Positions 38,957-46,891 of a stretch of 64,000 nt of DNA are shown in pieces; positions within the stretch are counted from its first letter, which is position 1, and each line of letters starts with the position of its first letter. The position numbers and the translations under genes were made by a program. The notes under the pieces are model-generated. The model saw only the letters and a program-made list of their open reading frames with translations. It was not told the origin of the DNA and searched no databases. This DNA is from Phyllobacteriaceae bacterium (lineage in GTDB: Bacteria; Pseudomonadota; Alphaproteobacteria; Rhizobiales; Rhizobiaceae). The stretch is taken from positions 142,933 to 206,932 of the forward strand of contig PAPF01000023.1 of the NCBI GenBank assembly GCA_002708825.1, written 5' to 3'.

Positions 38957-40072
38957 TCAGGTGATCGAGCCGATCACACCCTCCAGCAGGTAGTCCATGC
39001 CGTCGAGATACGGGTCGTAATTGTCGTAGTCCTTGTCGATCACGACGTTGCCCTTGTTGTCTTTCAGCATTCCGGCATAGATCGGCTTCTTCTCCTTCAG
39101 CCCGGCAATCGCGGCCTCAGCCGCCTTGATGGCTTCCGGCGTGGCGCCCGCACCGAACGGCGTGTTCTGCACCATGTCATTGTCGTAGCCGCCGACGACG
39201 ATGTTCGGCAGGGCCTCGCCCTTGGCCAGCATGTCGGCATACATCCGGTAGATGGTTTCCCACTTGTATTCCGCGCCGGTGATGAAACCCTTGGGCGCCA
39301 GCGGCGCCTGCGAGGCATTGTGGCCGCAGGATTTCACGCCGCGGCTCTCGGCGGTCTCGATCACCACCTTCGGACCGTCCACGTGGCAGGTCAGCACGTC
39401 GCAACCGGCATCCACCAGCGCATTGGAGGCTTCCGCCTCGCGCACCGGCAGCGACCAGTCGCCTGTGAAGATCACCTGCACCGTGGCATTCGGATTGACC
39501 GAGCGCGCACCCAGAAGAACCGAATTGATGTTGGACAGGACTGTCGGGATCGGCTTGGCGGCGACGAAACCGATCTTGCCGGTGGCGGACGACAGCCCTG
39601 CGGCAACGCCGTTCACGTAATGGGCCTGGTTGAGATAGCAGAAATAGCTGCCTGCATTGGCCGGGTCCGTGTCCTTGTTCCACAGCGGCGCGGCATGGCG
39701 GAACTGGACGTCCGGATACTTGGCGGCAAGGTCCGTCACGAAGGGCTTGTAGTAGCCGAACGAGGTGGCAAGGATCAGGTTTGCGCCATCGAGGTTGATC
39801 ATCGATTCCATGGACTTGGCCACGGCATCGGTTTCCGGGACATTCTCTTCCTCGATCACCGTGACGTTCGGCACCGACTTGAGGATCTCCATGGCAACCG
39901 CATGGGCCTGGTTCCAGCCGAAATCGTCGCGCGGGCCGACATAGACCGCACCGAGCACGACATCGTTTGCCGCCCGGGCCGGTGCGATGGCGCCCAGCGG
40001 CAGGGCGGTCGTGGCCAAACCCGCCAGCCCGGTCTTGAGCAATGAGCGGCGGGACATTCCTTGATGAGACAT
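38957..40072 (-). CDS. BMP family ABC transporter substrate-binding protein (second system)
   Basis: 371 residues. A Tat signal MSRRSLLKTGLAGLATTALP directs export; the mature part starts after APARA. BMP-fold landmarks include VYVGPRDDFGWNQAHAVAMEIL, ILATSFGYYKPFVTDLAAKYPDVQF and VIETAESRGVKSCGHNASQ. It is the first gene of the ten-gene operon. Similar proteins are found next to urea, amide and purine-catabolic enzymes. The ligand is unknown, but the enzymes carried with it suggest a ureide or amide. Confidence 0.9.
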   Translation of the reverse strand: MSHQGMSRRSLLKTGLAGLATTALPLGAIAPARAANDVVLGAVYVGPRDDFGWNQAHAVAMEILKSVPNVTVIEEENVPETDAVAKSMESMINLDGANLILATSFGYYKPFVTDLAAKYPDVQFRHAAPLWNKDTDPANAGSYFCYLNQAHYVNGVAAGLSSATGKIGFVAAKPIPTVLSNINSVLLGARSVNPNATVQVIFTGDWSLPVREAEASNALVDAGCDVLTCHVDGPKVVIETAESRGVKSCGHNASQAPLAPKGFITGAEYKWETIYRMYADMLAKGEALPNIVVGGYDNDMVQNTPFGAGATPEAIKAAEAAIAGLKEKKPIYAGMLKDNKGNVVIDKDYDNYDPYLDGMDYLLEGVIGSIT

Positions 40073-40201
40073 TGATCCAGCTCCTGGTTCGTTCGCTTGT
40101 CAGTGGCTTTTCGGCGTGATGGACCGGCATGGCGCCATCGCTGACAGGTAAAAAGCAAACGCCGTGCCAGACCCCGGAATCCGGACCCGGATCAATGAAT
40201 G

Positions 40202-40230
40202 ATTATATTTTTCAAGTGCTTGAATGACAT
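40202..40230 (-). promoter_or_regulatory. Promoter of the transporter/hydrolase operon with a palindromic operator in its spacer
   Basis: On the minus strand ATGTCA (40225-40230, 4 of 6 to TTGACA) is followed by a 17-base spacer and a perfect TATAAT (40202-40207). The spacer holds TTCAAG-CA-CTTGAA (40211-40224), a 14-bp inverted repeat. It lies 130 bp ahead of the binding protein gene. A repressor bound there would block RNA polymerase; the GntR protein at the end of the operon is a candidate. Confidence 0.65.
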
Positions 40231-40306
40231 CGCCGCAAATGGCGCCGGATCACCGGCCGTCAGCATGGCCGTAGCAAAGTCTATTAATTATGCAAAATTT
40301 TCTGAC

Positions 40307-40342
40307 TGATCTTTTTTTGATCACTATATGCTCTCCTGCATA
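40307..40342. repeat. AT-rich inverted repeats in the 40073-40403 gene-free stretch
   Basis: Two inverted repeats follow each other: TGATC-T7-GATCA (40307-40323) and TATGC-N6-GCATA (40327-40342). They lie between the terminator of the oxygenase operon and the promoter at 40202. The second runs into the 11-mer CTGCATACAAT that recurs upstream of atzF. Regulatory function is likely but not assigned. Confidence 0.4.
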
Positions 40343-40353
40343 CAATAACGAGC

Positions 40354-40374
40354 GGGGCCGGCATTGCCGGCCCC
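40354..40374 (-). terminator. Hairpin terminator of the deaminase/oxygenase operon
   Basis: GGGGCCGGC-ATT-GCCGGCCCC, a 9-bp perfect stem with a 3-base loop, lies 30 bases after the stop of the 2-oxoglutarate oxygenase gene. On the minus strand GCTCGTTATTGTAT follows, moderately T-rich. It separates this operon from the BMP operon downstream. Confidence 0.6.
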
Positions 40375-40403
40375 TTCGGTGGCTCCCGATGACGGTCCGC
40401 CGT

Positions 40404-41369
40404 TCAGGCCAGTCCACTGCGCGCATAGGTCGGATTGAGCCGGCTTTCGAGATAGTCCGCACCGCTGATCGGCGGGTATCTGGCCGGGCGCTGCGGCCCG
40501 GCGCAGGTCGGCAGGCACTCCACCACGGCATCCGGGTTCGGGTCGAGGAAGAAGGCGATGGAAAAGCGCTCCCGCCCTGCCGGATTGACCACGCGGTGCG
40601 GTGTCGAAACATAGGTGTCGTTGGTCCAGCGCATCAGGCAGTCGCCGATATTGCAGACATAGGCGCCTGGCACATGTGGCGCGGGCAACCATGCGCCCTC
40701 GCGTGTGCGCACCTCCAGCCCGCCGGCATCGTCGGTCATCAGCAGCGTGACGCAGCCGTAGTCGGTATGTTCGCCTGCCCCGAGCTGGCCGGCCTCCATC
40801 GCCGCCGGCCGCTCCGGGTAGTGCAGCAGCCGCAAGGTGGCCAGCGGCTGGTCGAGCTTGTCGTCGAAGAAGTCTTCCGGCATGCCGAGGTCACGGGCAA
40901 AGGCCCGGTGCAACAGCCGCCCCAATCCCCAGGCCGCATTGAAATAGGCCAGCATGGTTTCGCGAAAGCCGTCTTGTTCGGGCCACAGGTTCAGCGCCCG
41001 GAAACGCGCGCCATTGACGATGGCCGGATCGTCCGGCGCCAGGTCAAGTCCCACGTTGAAGGCTTCCTTGATATCCGCCGGCTTGTCAGGGTCGAGCGAT
41101 TCCCCGCCCATCGGGATGTAACCGCGATTGCCCGTCGCCGCGGAATAGAGCGTCCTGCGCTTCTCCGCTTCAGGCGCGGCGAAGAATCGCCCGGATTGCG
41201 AAAAGACGCTGGCGATCAATTCGTCCGGCACGCCATGGCCCGTGATGTAGAAAAAGCCGATGCCGCGGCAGGCCCGGCCGATCTCGCCGGCCACCTGAGC
41301 CAGACCGTCAGCGCCGCCCTCGCGCAAGGGCGTCAGGTCGATGACTGGAATATCCGCATTTGCCATCAC
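40404..41369 (-). CDS. 2-oxoglutarate/Fe(II) oxygenase, isopenicillin N synthase-like (first of three)
   Basis: 321 residues. An N-terminal DIOX_N domain (IPVIDLTPL; IGFFYITGHGVPDELI) is followed by the double-stranded beta-helix core. Iron ligands are H201 and D203 (GEHTDYG) and H258 (STPHRVVN); R268 and S270 (RERFSIAFF) bind 2-oxoglutarate, so all catalytic residues are present. It lies 9 bp after the 8-oxoguanine deaminase gene, last in a four-gene operon of purine deaminases. A purine-derived substrate is inferred. Thymine 7-hydroxylase is a known nucleobase oxygenase of this fold, so ring or methyl oxidation is conceivable. Confidence 0.9.
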   Translation of the reverse strand: MMANADIPVIDLTPLREGGADGLAQVAGEIGRACRGIGFFYITGHGVPDELIASVFSQSGRFFAAPEAEKRRTLYSAATGNRGYIPMGGESLDPDKPADIKEAFNVGLDLAPDDPAIVNGARFRALNLWPEQDGFRETMLAYFNAAWGLGRLLHRAFARDLGMPEDFFDDKLDQPLATLRLLHYPERPAAMEAGQLGAGEHTDYGCVTLLMTDDAGGLEVRTREGAWLPAPHVPGAYVCNIGDCLMRWTNDTYVSTPHRVVNPAGRERFSIAFFLDPNPDAVVECLPTCAGPQRPARYPPISGADYLESRLNPTYARSGLA

Positions 41370-41378
41370 GCTCTCCCG

Positions 41379-42713
41379 TCACGCAAAAGTCCGCGCCGCC
41401 GCACTGTGGTCAGCGATCAGCTTGGACACATCCAAGCCGGGAATGGCCCCGTCGACCACGCGCCATTGGCCGGCCACCATGACCCGGTCGGCCCGGCTGG
41501 CGCCGCAATGGACCAGCGCCGCAATCGGGTCATGGGCGCCGGAGAAGCGCATTTCATCCAGCGTGAAGAGCGCCAGGTCGGCCTGCTTGCCCACTGCGAT
41601 CTCGCCGATGTCGGTGCGCCCGAGACAGCGCGCAGAGCCGGTGGTGGCCCAGCGCAGCGCATCGCGATGCGTGATCCGCTCTGCCGACCGGTAACCAAGC
41701 CGGTTGACCATCAGCGCATGGCGCACCTCTTCCATGAGGTTGGAGGAATCGTTGGAAGCCGAGCCGTCGACGCCCAGCCCCACCGGGCTGCCGGCCGCTT
41801 CCAGGTCCAGCGTCTTGCAGAAGCCGGAGGCGAGCACGGCATTGGAGGTCGGGCAATGGCACACGCCCACGCCATGCCGGCCCAGCTTCTCGCAATCCTC
41901 GCAGGTGAAGTGGATTCCATGCGCCAGCCAGACGCGCGGCTGCAGCCAGTTGCATTCCTCCAGCCAGTCGATGGGCCGGTAGCCGAACGCGGCCTTGCAG
42001 AAGTCTTCCTCGTCCTTCGTCTCGGCCAGATGCGTATGCAGGCGGCAATCGTATTTTTCCGCCAGTTCCGCGCTGCCACGCATGGCTGCGATGCTCACGT
42101 TGAACGGCGCGCACGGGGCCAGCGCGATCTGGGTCATCGCCCCGTCCGACGTGTCATGGTACTTGCGCAGCACCCGCTCGCTGTCGGCCAGGATCGTGTC
42201 CTCGTCCTGGACGATGGTGTCGGGCGGAATCGCCCCGTCCTTTTGCGAAAGGGACAGCGAGCCGCGCGCCACCGTCGTGCGGATGCCGAGCGCCCGCGCC
42301 TCTTCCACCTCGATGTCGGTGGCGTCCTCAAGCCCCTCGTAGTGCATGTAATTGTGGTCCATGGCCGTCGTGCAACCCGAAAGCAGCAGTTCGGCGTAAG
42401 CCAGCCGCGCGCCGACACGGAACATGTCGCGGTTCAGCCGGCTCCAGATCGGGTAGAGCGCCACCAGCCAGGGAAACAGCTCCTTGTCGCGTGCCGCCGG
42501 ATGGGCCCGGCACAGGGTCTGGAAGAAATGGTGATGCGTGTTGATCAATCCCGGCAGGATGACATGGCGCGACGCGTCGAACGTCTCGTCCACCGGCTCA
42601 GCGGGCGCCTTGCCTGTCGCCACCAGCTCTACGATGCGGCTGTCCTCCACGACCAGCCCGCCGCCGGCATTATCGGCGAGAATGGCAAGAGGGGTCTTTA
42701 TCCAGGTTCTCAA
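41379..42713 (-). CDS. 8-oxoguanine deaminase
   Basis: Amidohydrolase-fold deaminase (COG0402), 444 residues from a TTG at 42713 with GGAG ten bases upstream; a GTG at 42773 would overlap the previous gene and adds a non-conserved tail. Zinc and catalytic residues: INTHHHFFQTLCRA, HTHLAETKDEEDF, WLAHGIHF and GVDGSASNDSSNL. The start RTWIKTPLAI and the last motif closely resemble the characterised Pseudomonas 8-oxoguanine deaminase. The product of 8-oxoguanine is uric acid. It shares an operon with a guanine deaminase-like enzyme and a 2-oxoglutarate oxygenase. Confidence 0.88.
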   Translation of the reverse strand: MRTWIKTPLAILADNAGGGLVVEDSRIVELVATGKAPAEPVDETFDASRHVILPGLINTHHHFFQTLCRAHPAARDKELFPWLVALYPIWSRLNRDMFRVGARLAYAELLLSGCTTAMDHNYMHYEGLEDATDIEVEEARALGIRTTVARGSLSLSQKDGAIPPDTIVQDEDTILADSERVLRKYHDTSDGAMTQIALAPCAPFNVSIAAMRGSAELAEKYDCRLHTHLAETKDEEDFCKAAFGYRPIDWLEECNWLQPRVWLAHGIHFTCEDCEKLGRHGVGVCHCPTSNAVLASGFCKTLDLEAAGSPVGLGVDGSASNDSSNLMEEVRHALMVNRLGYRSAERITHRDALRWATTGSARCLGRTDIGEIAVGKQADLALFTLDEMRFSGAHDPIAALVHCGASRADRVMVAGQWRVVDGAIPGLDVSKLIADHSAAARTFA

Positions 42714-42732
42714 CGGAGGTTCTCCACAATGG

Positions 42733-43359
42733 TCACGCCGGCCCCAGAAAGGCCGGCAGGCGCGTGACGACACGGTTCATGAAGGCGGCACGGCTGGCGG
42801 GCGTGGACACGTCCATCAGGTAATGCGCCAGGAAAAGCGTACGGCAGCGGCGCGCGAACAGGGCACGAAGGCCGCGCAGGATCGTCTTCCTGCCGGGATG
42901 CCCGACAAGCACGGACCACCAGCGCGGGGCGCCGCAGGTCGTGATGACCGCGCAATGCGTGATGTTCGTGAGCAGCGGGCGGATCGGCGCATTGTCGGGG
43001 GATACGGCAAAGGCCAGCCCCGGCGTGAAGACGCGATCGAACCAGCCCTTCAGCATGGCCGGCAGGCCGTACCACCAGGTGGGATAGATGACGACGAGCG
43101 CATCCGCCGCCTCCAGCCGGTCCGCATGGGCCGGTAACGGATGGTCCTCGCGGGTCATGGCATTGTAGCGCCGCCGTTCGTCCGCCCCCATCACCGGCTC
43201 GAAGCCCTCGGCATGAAGATCGAGCCAGTCCACCGCATGGCCTGCCTTCTCGGCGGCCTCGCGGGCCGCGCCGGCCACGGCCATGACGTAGCTTTCGGGC
43301 ACCGGGTGGCAGATGACCATGAGCACCTTCACGAACGGCGAATCCGTTTCCGGACCCAC
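42733..43359 (-). CDS. NAD(P)H-dependent flavin/quinone oxidoreductase, flavodoxin-like fold
   Basis: 208 residues (GTG 43359, with GAAGAGG just upstream; GTG 43332 is possible). The flavodoxin-like fold shows KVLMVICHPVPESYVMAVAGAA, phosphate loop first, then DALVVIYPTWWYGLPAMLKGWFDRVFTPGLAF, the active-site strand of the NQO/KefF/MdaB family. It would bind FMN or FAD and reduce quinones or supply electrons. It lies between the deaminase genes, so a redox role in purine oxidation is possible but not shown. Confidence 0.83.
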   Translation of the reverse strand: MGPETDSPFVKVLMVICHPVPESYVMAVAGAAREAAEKAGHAVDWLDLHAEGFEPVMGADERRRYNAMTREDHPLPAHADRLEAADALVVIYPTWWYGLPAMLKGWFDRVFTPGLAFAVSPDNAPIRPLLTNITHCAVITTCGAPRWWSVLVGHPGRKTILRGLRALFARRCRTLFLAHYLMDVSTPASRAAFMNRVVTRLPAFLGPA

Positions 43360-43375
43360 GCCTCTTCGCCTTCCA

Positions 43376-43867
43376 TCACGCGTCTCCGGTCCAGAACCCC
43401 TCGCGCACCCTGGCCGACTCCTCGGCCAGCAGCGGGCCCTCCACCGTCACCACGCGCTGGCCGGCGGCAAACACCGTGCTGCACGGCAGGTCCATGGTCA
43501 GGTTTTCCGGGTCCGGCCCGATCAGGTCCTTCAGCGCCTTCTCGCTCATGCCGTGGACGACATGGCCCACGCCTGTCCAGTAGACCGACCCGGCGCACAT
43601 GGCGCAGGGCTCGGCGCTGGTGAACATCGTGCAGTCCGCCAGTTCCTCCGCGCTGTAGCGCAGCGAGGCCTCGGTCATCAGGTTGCGTTCGGCATGACCT
43701 GTCCGGTCGCCCTGCGTGCCGCAGGTGTTCATGGCCTCCAGGAGGATTTCGCCATCCGGCCCGGCCAGCAGCGCCCCGAACGGATGGTCGCCCCGCGCCC
43801 GCGATTCCTGCGCCAGTTCGATGGTTCTGCGCAGCAGTTCTTCCTTGCGAATGGATGAAATGGTCAT
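43376..43867 (-). CDS. Nucleobase deaminase of the CDA fold, guanine deaminase-like
   Basis: 163 residues from ATG 43867 (AGG upstream); upstream in-frame sequence is AT-rich promoter DNA. Zinc site: HAE in TGHAERNLMTEA near residue 57 and PCAMCAGSVYWTGVGHVVHG near 87, with the catalytic glutamate in HAE. Size and the SVYWTGVGHVVHG phrase resemble bacterial GuaD (guanine to xanthine) rather than tRNA deaminase TadA. It heads the operon deaminase-oxidoreductase-8-oxoguanine deaminase-oxygenase. Another aminopurine or pyrimidine substrate cannot be excluded. Confidence 0.8.
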   Translation of the reverse strand: MTISSIRKEELLRRTIELAQESRARGDHPFGALLAGPDGEILLEAMNTCGTQGDRTGHAERNLMTEASLRYSAEELADCTMFTSAEPCAMCAGSVYWTGVGHVVHGMSEKALKDLIGPDPENLTMDLPCSTVFAAGQRVVTVEGPLLAEESARVREGFWTGDA

Positions 43868-44101
43868 TGCACACCTGCCTTTCGCGCAGGAACGTAGAAC
43901 GAATCCGGCGCGCCGCGCAAGATGCATTGCGCATGTTTTGTTCATTTCATTCATCTGCATATTATTTAATCATATACTGACGCATTTGCATTCAAACACG
44001 CGGCCCGCCGCAGGCGCCGTTGTCTGTCCGGCGCAAATAATCCTCGGATTCCAGAGTGTTGGAGAACCGGCCCGCACTTGGCACGCCCCATGCTTGGTTT
44101 C
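43868..44101. promoter_or_regulatory. AT-rich divergent promoter region between the two purine operons
   Basis: The stretch 43930-43995 is strikingly AT-rich for this genome, with TATACT (43973-43978) and TATTAT-type boxes usable in both directions, so the minus-strand deaminase operon and the plus-strand NMT1 transporter operon probably start here. The plus transcript would carry a leader of about 330 bases that contains the riboswitch candidate at 44102. I cannot name -35 boxes with confidence. Confidence 0.45.
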
Positions 44102-44149
44102 TTGCACGAGTAGAAGCGGTCAGGGCCCGGCCCGGGACATTGCTCGCCA
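44102..44149 (+). ncRNA. NMT1-motif (xanthine/uric acid) riboswitch candidate, copy A
   Basis: A hairpin with a large conserved internal bulge: outer pairing TTG/CAA and CGAG/CTCG, bulge TAGAAGCGGTCA on the 5' side and ACATTG on the 3' side, and a GC-rich inner stem (GGGC-CCG-GCCC). Copy B at 48301 keeps GAGTAGAAGC-R-GTCA and CATTGCTC while its stems differ in sequence, a pattern of RNA-level selection. The NMT1 motif is known to bind xanthine and urate and to precede NMT1-type transporters and dioxygenases. Here it precedes the NMT1-type binding protein gene by about 165 bases. Confidence 0.75.
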
Positions 44150-44221
44150 AGGCCAGTATCTGTCCGGAGGCGAACCCGTGCTGAAACCCGAACCCTTCCT
44201 CTCTCATCCTCCCACTCGGCT

Positions 44222-44258
44222 AAGCCGGTTCGTGTCCTCGCGGGTCACGGGCCGGCTT
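44222..44258 (+). terminator. Terminator-like hairpin between riboswitch A and the transporter genes
   Basis: AAGCCGG (44222-44228) pairs perfectly with CCGGCTT (44252-44258), with an inner GTG/CAC pairing; TTCCCTGTT follows. It could be the expression platform by which riboswitch A controls readthrough. The T run is weak, so translational control is an alternative. Confidence 0.4.
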
Positions 44259-44314
44259 TCCCTGTTCCCACGCTCCGGCACGGCCGGACCATCAAAAACA
44301 GGAAGGCAACTGAC

Positions 44315-45313
44315 ATGCTGAAGACACTTGCAGCCAAACTCGCCGCCGGCGCCGTGGCGCTCGCCGCGCTGACCCTGCCGGCTGCGGCCGCCGACAAGGT
44401 TACCTACCAGCTCGACTGGTTGCCCGGCGGCGACAAGGCGCCGATCTATGTCTGCATCCAGAAGGGTTTCTGCGCCGAGGCCGGCCTCGACGTGTCCATC
44501 GAACAGGGACGCGGTTCGTCGGAAGCCATCACCAAGATCGCCACCGGCACCTCCGACATCGGTTCCGCCGACATCGGCGCCCTGATGGCCGCGCGCGTCA
44601 ACGAGGGCGTTCCCGTCACCGCCGTCATGTCGCTCTTCAACAAGGGTCCCCATGCCTTCTACACGCTGAAGGGCAATGGCATCGAGGCCATCGGAGACAT
44701 CAAGGGCAAGACCGTGGCGACCTCGCCCTTCCCCTCGTCGAACGTCTTCCTGCCGCTCGTCCTCGCCGATATCGGCCTTTCGGAAGGCGATATTACGCTG
44801 ACCAAGTCGGATCCCGGCGCGCTCGGCCCGCTGCTGATGACAGGCGGCACCGACGCCATCATCGCCTGGGTCACCGACGTGTCGCGCTACACCGGCCAGG
44901 CGAAGGAAGCCGGCAAGGAAATCGTCGTCATGCCCTGGTCAGCGGCCGGCCTCGAACTCTACTCGGCCTCGCTGATCGCCTCCGACAAGTTCCTCGCGGA
45001 GCGCCCGGACGTTGCCAAACGCTTCATCGCGGCCTTCCGCAAGTCGGTCGAATTCGTGAAGGAAAACCCGGCCGAAGCCGCTGCCGCGGTCACCGCCATC
45101 GTGCCCGAACTGAAAGCCGAAGCCGTTGAAGGCTCGGTCAACGACACGCTCGTGCTCATCTTCAACGAAGTCACCGAAGCCGACGGCCTTGGCGTGTTCA
45201 AGCCCGAACGGCTCAAGGCCACCTGGGAGCGCGTGTCGAAGGCGCAGGGCCTCGATACCGCCAAGCTGGATCCCGAAACCGTCGTCAACCGCGCCTTCGT
45301 GCCCGGAAGCTGA
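44315..45313 (+). CDS. NMT1/THI5-type ABC transporter substrate-binding protein
   Basis: 332 residues with a signal peptide (about 1-26, cut after LPAAAA). The NMT1/SsuA fold is shown by VTYQLDWLPGGDKAPIYVCIQKGFCAEAGLDVSIEQGRGSSE-type start and by KTVATSPFPSSNVFLPLVLADIGL near 130. Annotated relatives bind thiamine-precursor pyrimidines, taurine or riboflavin. Here the riboswitch and the deaminase at the end of the operon argue for a purine or purine catabolite. GGAAGG lies just ahead of the ATG. Confidence 0.85.
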   Translation: MLKTLAAKLAAGAVALAALTLPAAAADKVTYQLDWLPGGDKAPIYVCIQKGFCAEAGLDVSIEQGRGSSEAITKIATGTSDIGSADIGALMAARVNEGVPVTAVMSLFNKGPHAFYTLKGNGIEAIGDIKGKTVATSPFPSSNVFLPLVLADIGLSEGDITLTKSDPGALGPLLMTGGTDAIIAWVTDVSRYTGQAKEAGKEIVVMPWSAAGLELYSASLIASDKFLAERPDVAKRFIAAFRKSVEFVKENPAEAAAAVTAIVPELKAEAVEGSVNDTLVLIFNEVTEADGLGVFKPERLKATWERVSKAQGLDTAKLDPETVVNRAFVPGS

Positions 45314-45321
45314 GGTTCGCC

Positions 45322-46095
45322 ATGCAAGAGACCCCCGCGCTGCGCTTCACCGGCGCCGGCCAGATCTTCGAAACCGCGTCCGGCGCCCTTGAGGCATTGC
45401 GCGGGGTCGACATGACCGTGAACCGCCACGAATTCGTGGCGGTCCTCGGGCCGTCCGGTTGCGGCAAGTCAACGCTGCTGCGGCTGACAGCGGGGCTGCT
45501 CACCCCCACATCCGGCAAGGTCGAGGTCTTCGGCCTGCCGGTCAGCGGCCCGCGCGACGATGTCGGCATCGTCTTCCAGAAGCCGACGCTGCTGCCCTGG
45601 GCAACCATCGAGGACAATGTCGTCTTCCCGATCCGTCACAAGCACGGACGCGTCGGCGTGGAGGACAGGGCGCGCGCCCGTGATCTCCTTGCCATGGCCG
45701 GCCTGAAGGGCTTCGAGCGCCGCCTGCCCTCAGAGCTTTCCGGCGGCATGCAGCAGCGTGTCGGCATCGCCCGCGCCCTGCTTCTGGATCCCGACATCCT
45801 GCTGATGGACGAACCCTTCTCCGCCCTCGATGCGCTGACCCGCGAGGAGATGGGCTTCGAGCTTTTGCGCATCTGGCAGGACCGGCCCAAGACGGTGCTG
45901 TTCATCACCCATTCCATTTCGGAGGCCGTGCTCCTGGCCGACCGCGTCCTCGTCATGAGCGAGCGTCCGGGCCGCATCATCGAGGATCTCCCTGTCCCAC
46001 TGCCCCGGCCGCGCACGGTCGAAACCACGTCTTCAAAGGTGATGCATGACTTCTCCGGCCATCTCCGCAACCTCCTCCTCAAGCGCGCGGCCTGA
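45322..46095 (+). CDS. ABC transporter ATP-binding protein (SsuB/TauB/ThiZ type)
   Basis: 257 residues. Walker [18 protein letters not shown] near 37, Q-loop VFQKPTLLPWATIEDNV, signature LSGGMQQRVGIARALLLDPD, Walker B ILLMDEPFSALDALTREEM and H-loop FITHSISEAVLLADRVLVMSERPGRI. All sites are intact. It lies 8 bp after the binding protein gene and overlaps the permease gene by 50 bases, so the three form one importer. Confidence 0.92.
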   Translation: MQETPALRFTGAGQIFETASGALEALRGVDMTVNRHEFVAVLGPSGCGKSTLLRLTAGLLTPTSGKVEVFGLPVSGPRDDVGIVFQKPTLLPWATIEDNVVFPIRHKHGRVGVEDRARARDLLAMAGLKGFERRLPSELSGGMQQRVGIARALLLDPDILLMDEPFSALDALTREEMGFELLRIWQDRPKTVLFITHSISEAVLLADRVLVMSERPGRIIEDLPVPLPRPRTVETTSSKVMHDFSGHLRNLLLKRAA

Positions 46096-46891
46096 ACGGA
46101 CCATGGGGCAGGCGCCATTCTGGCAGCGTCTCGCCGCCTCGCCGGTCTTCCGCCCGGCGGCAACCTTCCTCGTCATCCTGGTTCTCTGGGAAGGCGCAAC
46201 GCGGCTCTTTTCCATTCCCTCCTTCGTCCTGCCCGCGCCAACGCGCATCGCCGAAGGCTTCTCCTCCATACCGCCCGGCCGCTGGTTCGAGCATGTCTGG
46301 GCCACCCTGCGCGTCGCCCTGATCGGTTATGCGGTTTCCATCGTGGTCGCCCTGCCCATCGCCATGGCGCTGACGCGCTCGAAATTCATGTCCGACAGCT
46401 TCTACCCCCTGCTCGTCGTCATCCAGTCCACTCCGGTCGTCGCCATCGCACCCATCATCATTGTCGCGCTCGGTTCCGGCGACGCGCCGCGCATCGTCAT
46501 CACCTTCCTCATCACATTCTTCCCGCTGGTCGTTTCCATGACAACGGGCCTGCTCGCTACGCCGTCCGAACTGATCGAACTGTCTCGTTCGCTACGGGCG
46601 CCGGCCTGGCGCGAATACACCCAGATCCGCATACCCTACGCCATTCCCTACATCTTCTCCGGCCTGAAGATTTCCGTCACGCTGGCCGTCATCGGCGCCG
46701 TGGTGGCCGAATTCGTCGCCGCCGAAAAGGGCATCGGCTTCTTCATCCAGTTCTCCACATCCATGTTCCAGGTGCCGCAGGCCTGGGCAGGGCTGGCCAT
46801 CCTTGTCGTCATGTCGCTGGTCCTGTTCCAGGCGGTCTCGGCGGCGCAGCGCCTGCTCTTCCCCTGGAGCCTGCCGAAGGGCAGCCGCTGA
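46046..46891 (+). CDS. ABC transporter permease (SsuC/TauC/ThiX type)
   Basis: 281 residues from ATG 46046, which has AAAGGTGA well placed and lies inside the end of the ATPase gene; ATG 46103 would avoid the overlap and give 262 residues. Six hydrophobic helices are visible and the EAA-type coupling loop LSRSLRAPAWREYTQIRIPYAIPYIFSGLK-like segment is near residue 182. Its stop overlaps the start of the deaminase gene by one base (TGATG), tying transport to deamination. Confidence 0.88.
   Translation: MTSPAISATSSSSARPERTMGQAPFWQRLAASPVFRPAATFLVILVLWEGATRLFSIPSFVLPAPTRIAEGFSSIPPGRWFEHVWATLRVALIGYAVSIVVALPIAMALTRSKFMSDSFYPLLVVIQSTPVVAIAPIIIVALGSGDAPRIVITFLITFFPLVVSMTTGLLATPSELIELSRSLRAPAWREYTQIRIPYAIPYIFSGLKISVTLAVIGAVVAEFVAAEKGIGFFIQFSTSMFQVPQAWAGLAILVVMSLVLFQAVSAAQRLLFPWSLPKGSR

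Noticed and set aside
40336..40346. CTGCATACAAT read as a plus-strand -10 box (TACAAT)
   Set aside because: A plus-strand transcript from here would run antisense into the oxygenase gene; the element was kept only as a shared motif.
42714..42773. Earlier GTG start for 8-oxoguanine deaminase (MSSRACRPFWG...)
   Set aside because: It overlaps the upstream oxidoreductase gene and the added residues resemble no deaminase; the TTG at 42713 starts the conserved RTWIKTPLAI sequence.
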